Below, piece by piece: positions 6,494 to 6,745 of a stretch of DNA of 6,745 nucleotides; position 1 is the first letter of the stretch, and every line of letters begins with the position of its first letter. The notes under the pieces are model-generated. The model saw only the letters and a program-made list of their open reading frames with translations. It made no database searches and was not told where the DNA came from. The position numbers and the translations under genes are program-made. Source of the stretch: Chitinophagaceae bacterium (GTDB lineage Bacteria; Bacteroidota; Bacteroidia; Chitinophagales; Chitinophagaceae). The stretch lies in contig JAGNOY010000115.1 of assembly GCA_017989935.1 (NCBI GenBank), positions 1 through 6,745 on the forward strand, written 5' to 3'.

Positions 6494-6597
6494 GCTTTCG
6501 AAGCGAGTATGCGCAAAGGACTGTCGTGGAAAGCCCGCACCACGGGCTTTGGCGTGGGCGGACTTGGAACAAAGGCCTGGCCCTCTGGGTGCGCCCA
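6494..6597. repeat. GC-rich multi-hairpin intergenic island downstream of the right-hand gene
   Basis: 6521-6600 has 52 G+C of 80 (65%), sharply above the AT-rich DNA around it. Several inverted repeats are packed together: GCTT 6494-6497 / AAGC 6501-6504, the strong AAAGCCCG/CGGGCTTT hairpin at 6530-6550, and TGGGCG 6555-6560 pairing with CGCCCA 6592-6597 around the GGCCTGGCC palindrome. It ends 11 bases past the stop of the minus-strand gene at 6608. It is likely a dispersed intergenic repeat (REP/BIME-like) and may end transcription. I cannot confirm other copies from this window. Confidence 0.5.
6530..6550 (-). terminator. Strong 8-bp GC-rich hairpin, possible terminator of the right-hand minus-strand gene
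   Basis: AAAGCCCG (6530-6537), 5-nt loop CACCA, CGGGCTTT (6543-6550): a perfect 8-bp stem. Read on the minus strand it comes 58 nt after the stop codon of the gene ending at 6608 and finishes in CTTTCC, so only a short U-run follows. Termination is plausible but non-canonical; the hairpin may simply be part of the GC-rich repeat. Confidence 0.35.
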
Positions 6598-6607
6598 AAA
6601 AAATCAT

Positions 6608-6745
6608 TTACTCTTCGTAGCGTTGCATTTCTCGATCATAAAATGCCGCAGCTTGACTTACCAAGGAGAGCATTTCATTTTGTAATTCTGCTTCGCTCAT
6701 ATCGTCTACTTCATCAAATAATTCTACTTCATCGTTTTTAAGATT
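6608..6745 (-). CDS. C-terminal 45 residues of an unidentified acidic protein (5' end outside window)
   Basis: The minus-strand frame entering from the right edge stays open to a TAA at 6608-6610. The visible tail begins NLKNDEVELFDEVDDMSEAE and ends SQAAAFYDREMQRYEE: very acidic, probably helical, with no transmembrane or sorting motif. The codons look like a real gene and the frame is clean, but 45 residues do not identify a family. An in-frame ATG within the tail (MSEAELQ) could start a 30-residue peptide, but the upstream coding-like residues argue for a longer gene. It faces away from the right edge, converging on the HNH gene across the non-coding repeats. Confidence 0.65.
   Translation of the reverse strand, partial: NLKNDEVELFDEVDDMSEAELQNEMLSLVSQAAAFYDREMQRYEE

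Noticed and set aside
6526..6741. 71-residue plus-strand open frame over the GC-rich island and right-hand gene
   Set aside because: It overlaps the better-supported minus-strand gene tail (6608-6745) and the hairpin island; the peptide has no family-like features.

Overview
The window looks like a chromosomal segment of a Bacteroidota bacterium (Cytophaga/Flavobacterium/Chitinophaga-type). Four things support this: an 805-residue protein ending in a CHU_C / gliding-motility-type C-terminal domain (a type IX secretion signal) preceded by SprB-like repeats; a divergent surface protein with a DUF2341 domain; AT-rich DNA with TAnnTTTG-type promoter boxes; and no clear Shine-Dalgarno sequences ahead of the genes. 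A finer taxonomic call is not supported.

Left part (1-2057, minus strand): the first ~685 residues of a large secreted protein whose C-terminus lies beyond base 1. It has a signal peptide, DUF2341, a long glycine-rich segment, two Ig/PKD-like repeats and a propeller-like stretch. It is divergently oriented from the next gene across a 516-bp AT-rich spacer (2058-2573).

Middle (2574-4991, plus): a complete 805-aa T9SS cargo protein. Its parts are a signal peptide, an 'HIFGGELGY' N-terminal module, cadherin-like DPDG segments, four SprB-like repeats and the C-terminal sorting domain. The two divergent genes both encode cell-surface or secreted repeat proteins that may act in adhesion or gliding-type surface functions, but nothing here shows that they work together.

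Right-middle (5162-5950, plus): a free-standing NUMOD4-HNH endonuclease-like protein of 262 aa. A ~75-residue charged coiled coil separates its NUMOD4 and HNH parts, and a helix-turn-helix lies at its C-terminus.

Right end (5951-6745): a 657-bp non-coding stretch, then the last 45 codons of a minus-strand gene entering from the right (6608-6745). The non-coding stretch holds a ~326-bp nested imperfect palindrome (6028-6353) bounded by imperfect terminal inverted repeats and by 9-bp direct repeats that look like a target-site duplication. This is a MITE-like or structured-repeat candidate. Beyond it lies a GC-rich hairpin island (about 6520-6600, 65% G+C over 6521-6600) unlike the AT-rich surroundings. 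This right-hand non-coding part is the least explained and most interesting piece of the window. No rRNA, tRNA, CRISPR array or recognisable transposase was seen.
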